Source: Acidobacteriota bacterium
GTDB taxonomy: Bacteria; Acidobacteriota; UBA6911
Assembly: GCA_016933615.1 (NCBI GenBank)
Contig: JAFGAO010000182.1
Coordinates: forward strand, 1 to 35,374
DNA length: 35,374 bases
Direction of reading: 5' to 3'
In this document: positions 34,413 to 35,374 of the stretch, in pieces
How the letters are laid out: each line of letters begins with the position of its first letter
Numbering within the stretch: the stretch's first letter is position 1
Notes under the pieces: generated by a model
Databases searched by the model: none
Told to the model about the DNA's origin: nothing
The model's input: the letters and a program-made list of their open reading frames with translations, nothing else
Position numbers and translations under genes: made by a program

Positions 34413-35033
34413 TCAGAGGAGCCGGACGTCCGAAGCGTCGATCTCGACTGAAATCGCCCTCTGGATTAGATCCACCTGGACTACGAAACGGAACTTTCCC
34501 CGTTTTGAGACCAGGATCCCCTGGATGCCTTTAAGCGGGCCTGCGATGACTTCCACACGGCTGCCCACGCGGATATAAGGATAGGAATCGACCGAAATGC
34601 TGGCTTCCAGGAACCGCCGGACGTATTCGATCTGCTCCTCGGGGATTGGTTCCGCCCGGCCCTGCTGGCCCACGAACCGGACCGCGCCCGGGATATTGAG
34701 AACGCGGAACCTGTTCTCGGGCGTATTGACATGATGGACAAAAATGTAGCCGGGAAAAAGCGGAATCCAGATTATCTTTTTGCGGTCCTTCCAGCGGCTC
34801 AAAACCTCGCGCATGGGAAGAAAGACTTCAATGCTCCGGTCCGACAATTCACCCAGCATTTTCTTCTCGAAACGGCTGCGCGTGTAAAGCGCGTACCATT
34901 CCGGTTTGGGCAAGACTTGATCGCCGGGCGGTTGCCTGAGGAGGCCTCCCTGCTCACAAAAAAAATCGGTTTTCCCCATCATCAAATAGAGCGCTATCGA
35001 GAAGTTGTCGCATATCCATTCCGGGCTCCTCAA
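34413..35033 (-). CDS. NusG/RfaH/UpxY-like transcription antiterminator
   Basis: The protein has a NusG N-terminal (NGN) domain, WYALYTRSRFEKKMLGELSD...IWIPLFPGYIFVHH, and a C-terminal KOW domain, RVEVIAGPLKGIQGILVSKRG, like the specialised NusG paralogs that load on RNA polymerase. The frame is open from a TTG at 35033 (206 aa), but no ribosome binding site precedes it, an ATG at 34982 also lacks one, and the family usually starts close to WYALYTRSR. In contrast AGGAG 6 nt before an ATG at 35019 opens another frame (see 34954-35019), which meets this frame only if one T of a T8 tract is lost. The start is therefore unresolved. The gene lies directly before the ligase-ACP-acyltransferase gene. 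Confidence 0.85.
   Translation of the reverse strand: MRSPEWICDNFSIALYLMMGKTDFFCEQGGLLRQPPGDQVLPKPEWYALYTRSRFEKKMLGELSDRSIEVFLPMREVLSRWKDRKKIIWIPLFPGYIFVHHVNTPENRFRVLNIPGAVRFVGQQGRAEPIPEEQIEYVRRFLEASISVDSYPYIRVGSRVEVIAGPLKGIQGILVSKRGKFRFVVQVDLIQRAISVEIDASDVRLL
34954..35019 (-). CDS. short ORF with a strong start site overlapping the NusG-like gene
   Basis: An ATG at 35019 with AGGAG at 6-nt spacing opens 21 codons (starting MDMRQLLDSALF) that end in TGA just after a run of eight T. The promoter at 35069-35097 would start a transcript about 43 nt upstream. Three readings remain: a leader peptide; the true N-terminus of the NusG-like protein, split by one extra T in the tract; or chance. No similarity can be claimed. 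Confidence 0.35.
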   Translation of the reverse strand: MDMRQLLDSALFDDGENRFFL

Positions 35034-35068
35034 TGATCCCGGGCAGGCATCGGCAAAGCCGAGTTTGG

Positions 35069-35097
35069 AATATATCCGGTGCGGCCGGAGCTGTCAA
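35069..35097 (-). promoter_or_regulatory. sigma-70 promoter of the NusG-like operon
   Basis: TTGACA and TATATT on the minus strand are spaced by 17 nt: the -35 is a perfect match and the -10 differs at one base. Transcription would begin near 35062, at the base of a small hairpin (TCGGC TTT GCCGA, 35050-35062), and run into the AGGAG-ATG start at 35019. Confidence 0.75.
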
Positions 35098-35374
35098 GTC
35101 GCCACCGCTGCGCGCGAAATACGCATTGGGAACCGGTGAATCAACCCTGCTGTTTCGCAGATCGGAAAAAGGGTCCGCTTATCCTCCGGCCGGGGCCCGG
35201 TCGAAAATACCGCTATCGCAGCGGAGCGGATATTTTTGGGCTCGTCTTGCATGGAGGAATGCCGTAATATCGCCTTAGGGTTCGCGTAAAAATAAGTTTA
35301 CATTTTGGCGCGAGCGCCGGACGGGCAGATGCTAAGGCGGCGCAACTCAAGAGTTGCGTTCCCGCGACGCAGGC
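35098..35374. other. gene-free edge of the window
   Basis: The 341 nt upstream of the NusG-like open frame hold its promoter and the hairpin at 35341-35358. The ORFs listed here on the plus strand have no start site or protein-like content that I can support. The adjacent gene, if any, lies beyond the window. Confidence 0.4.
35341..35358. repeat. intergenic palindromic repeat
   Basis: CGCAACTC-AA-GAGTTGCG is a perfect 8-bp inverted repeat with a 2-nt loop at the edge of the window. Like the 68-88 hairpin it has no T-tract and could be a dispersed repeat unit, but only one copy is present here. Confidence 0.45.

Noticed and set aside
1-35374. CRISPR arrays, insertion sequences, integrases or phage genes
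   Set aside because: No repeat-spacer pattern, transposase, integrase or phage structural motif was seen in the translations or DNA.

Overview
The window reads as a chromosomal segment of an Acidobacteriota-like, Gram-negative bacterium with fairly high G+C. The main clues are three serine/threonine kinases of the acidobacterial type (one with C-terminal TPRs, one paired with an ECF sigma factor), a tripartite efflux pump, lipoprotein signals, Lgt, and a secreted 290-residue protein family that I associate from memory with Acidobacteria. The phylum is an inference, since no rRNA is present.

Layout. (1) 1-4.1 kb, minus strand: two unrecognised proteins, then an FHA-GGDEF diguanylate cyclase and a HEAT-repeat Ser/Thr kinase, probably one signalling operon linking protein phosphorylation to c-di-GMP. 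(2) A tRNA-Val(CAC). (3) 4.4-8.05 kb, plus strand: a membrane-anchored kinase with TPRs, translationally coupled to a HAD phosphatase. (4) 8.07-11.7 kb, minus: a beta-helix lipoprotein, ElbB and Lgt. (5) 11.8-18.0 kb, minus: a TetR-TolC-MFP-RND efflux operon with two related palindromes, one in the tetR promoter and one before tolC. (6) 18.2-24.4 kb, housekeeping: gpsA, a rhomboid protease, moaA, a PUDP-like phosphatase, a MurG/ARA1-like glycosyltransferase and trxB. (7) 24.6-26.65 kb, plus: CDP-alcohol phosphatidyltransferase, GtrA-like protein and a secreted START-like protein, possibly an envelope-lipid operon. (8) 26.7-28.8 kb, minus: ECF sigma factor and membrane kinase. (9) 29.0-31.6 kb, plus: a GH3 glucosaminidase with a degenerate serine-hydrolase domain. 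(10) 31.8-35.1 kb, minus: a NusG-like antiterminator followed by an adenylate ligase-ACP-acyltransferase fusion, behind a near-consensus promoter.

The points most worth a second look are the kinase/FHA-GGDEF operon with its two unknown partners, the twin TetR operators, an inverted repeat that could mask the start of the glycosyltransferase, the dead hydrolase domain in the GH3 protein, and a T8 tract that separates the best start signal from the NusG-like frame. The gene at 2656-3510 also shows signs of N-terminal frame damage, so homopolymer errors in the assembly should be excluded first. All calls are from reading translations and motifs by eye; no database search was run.
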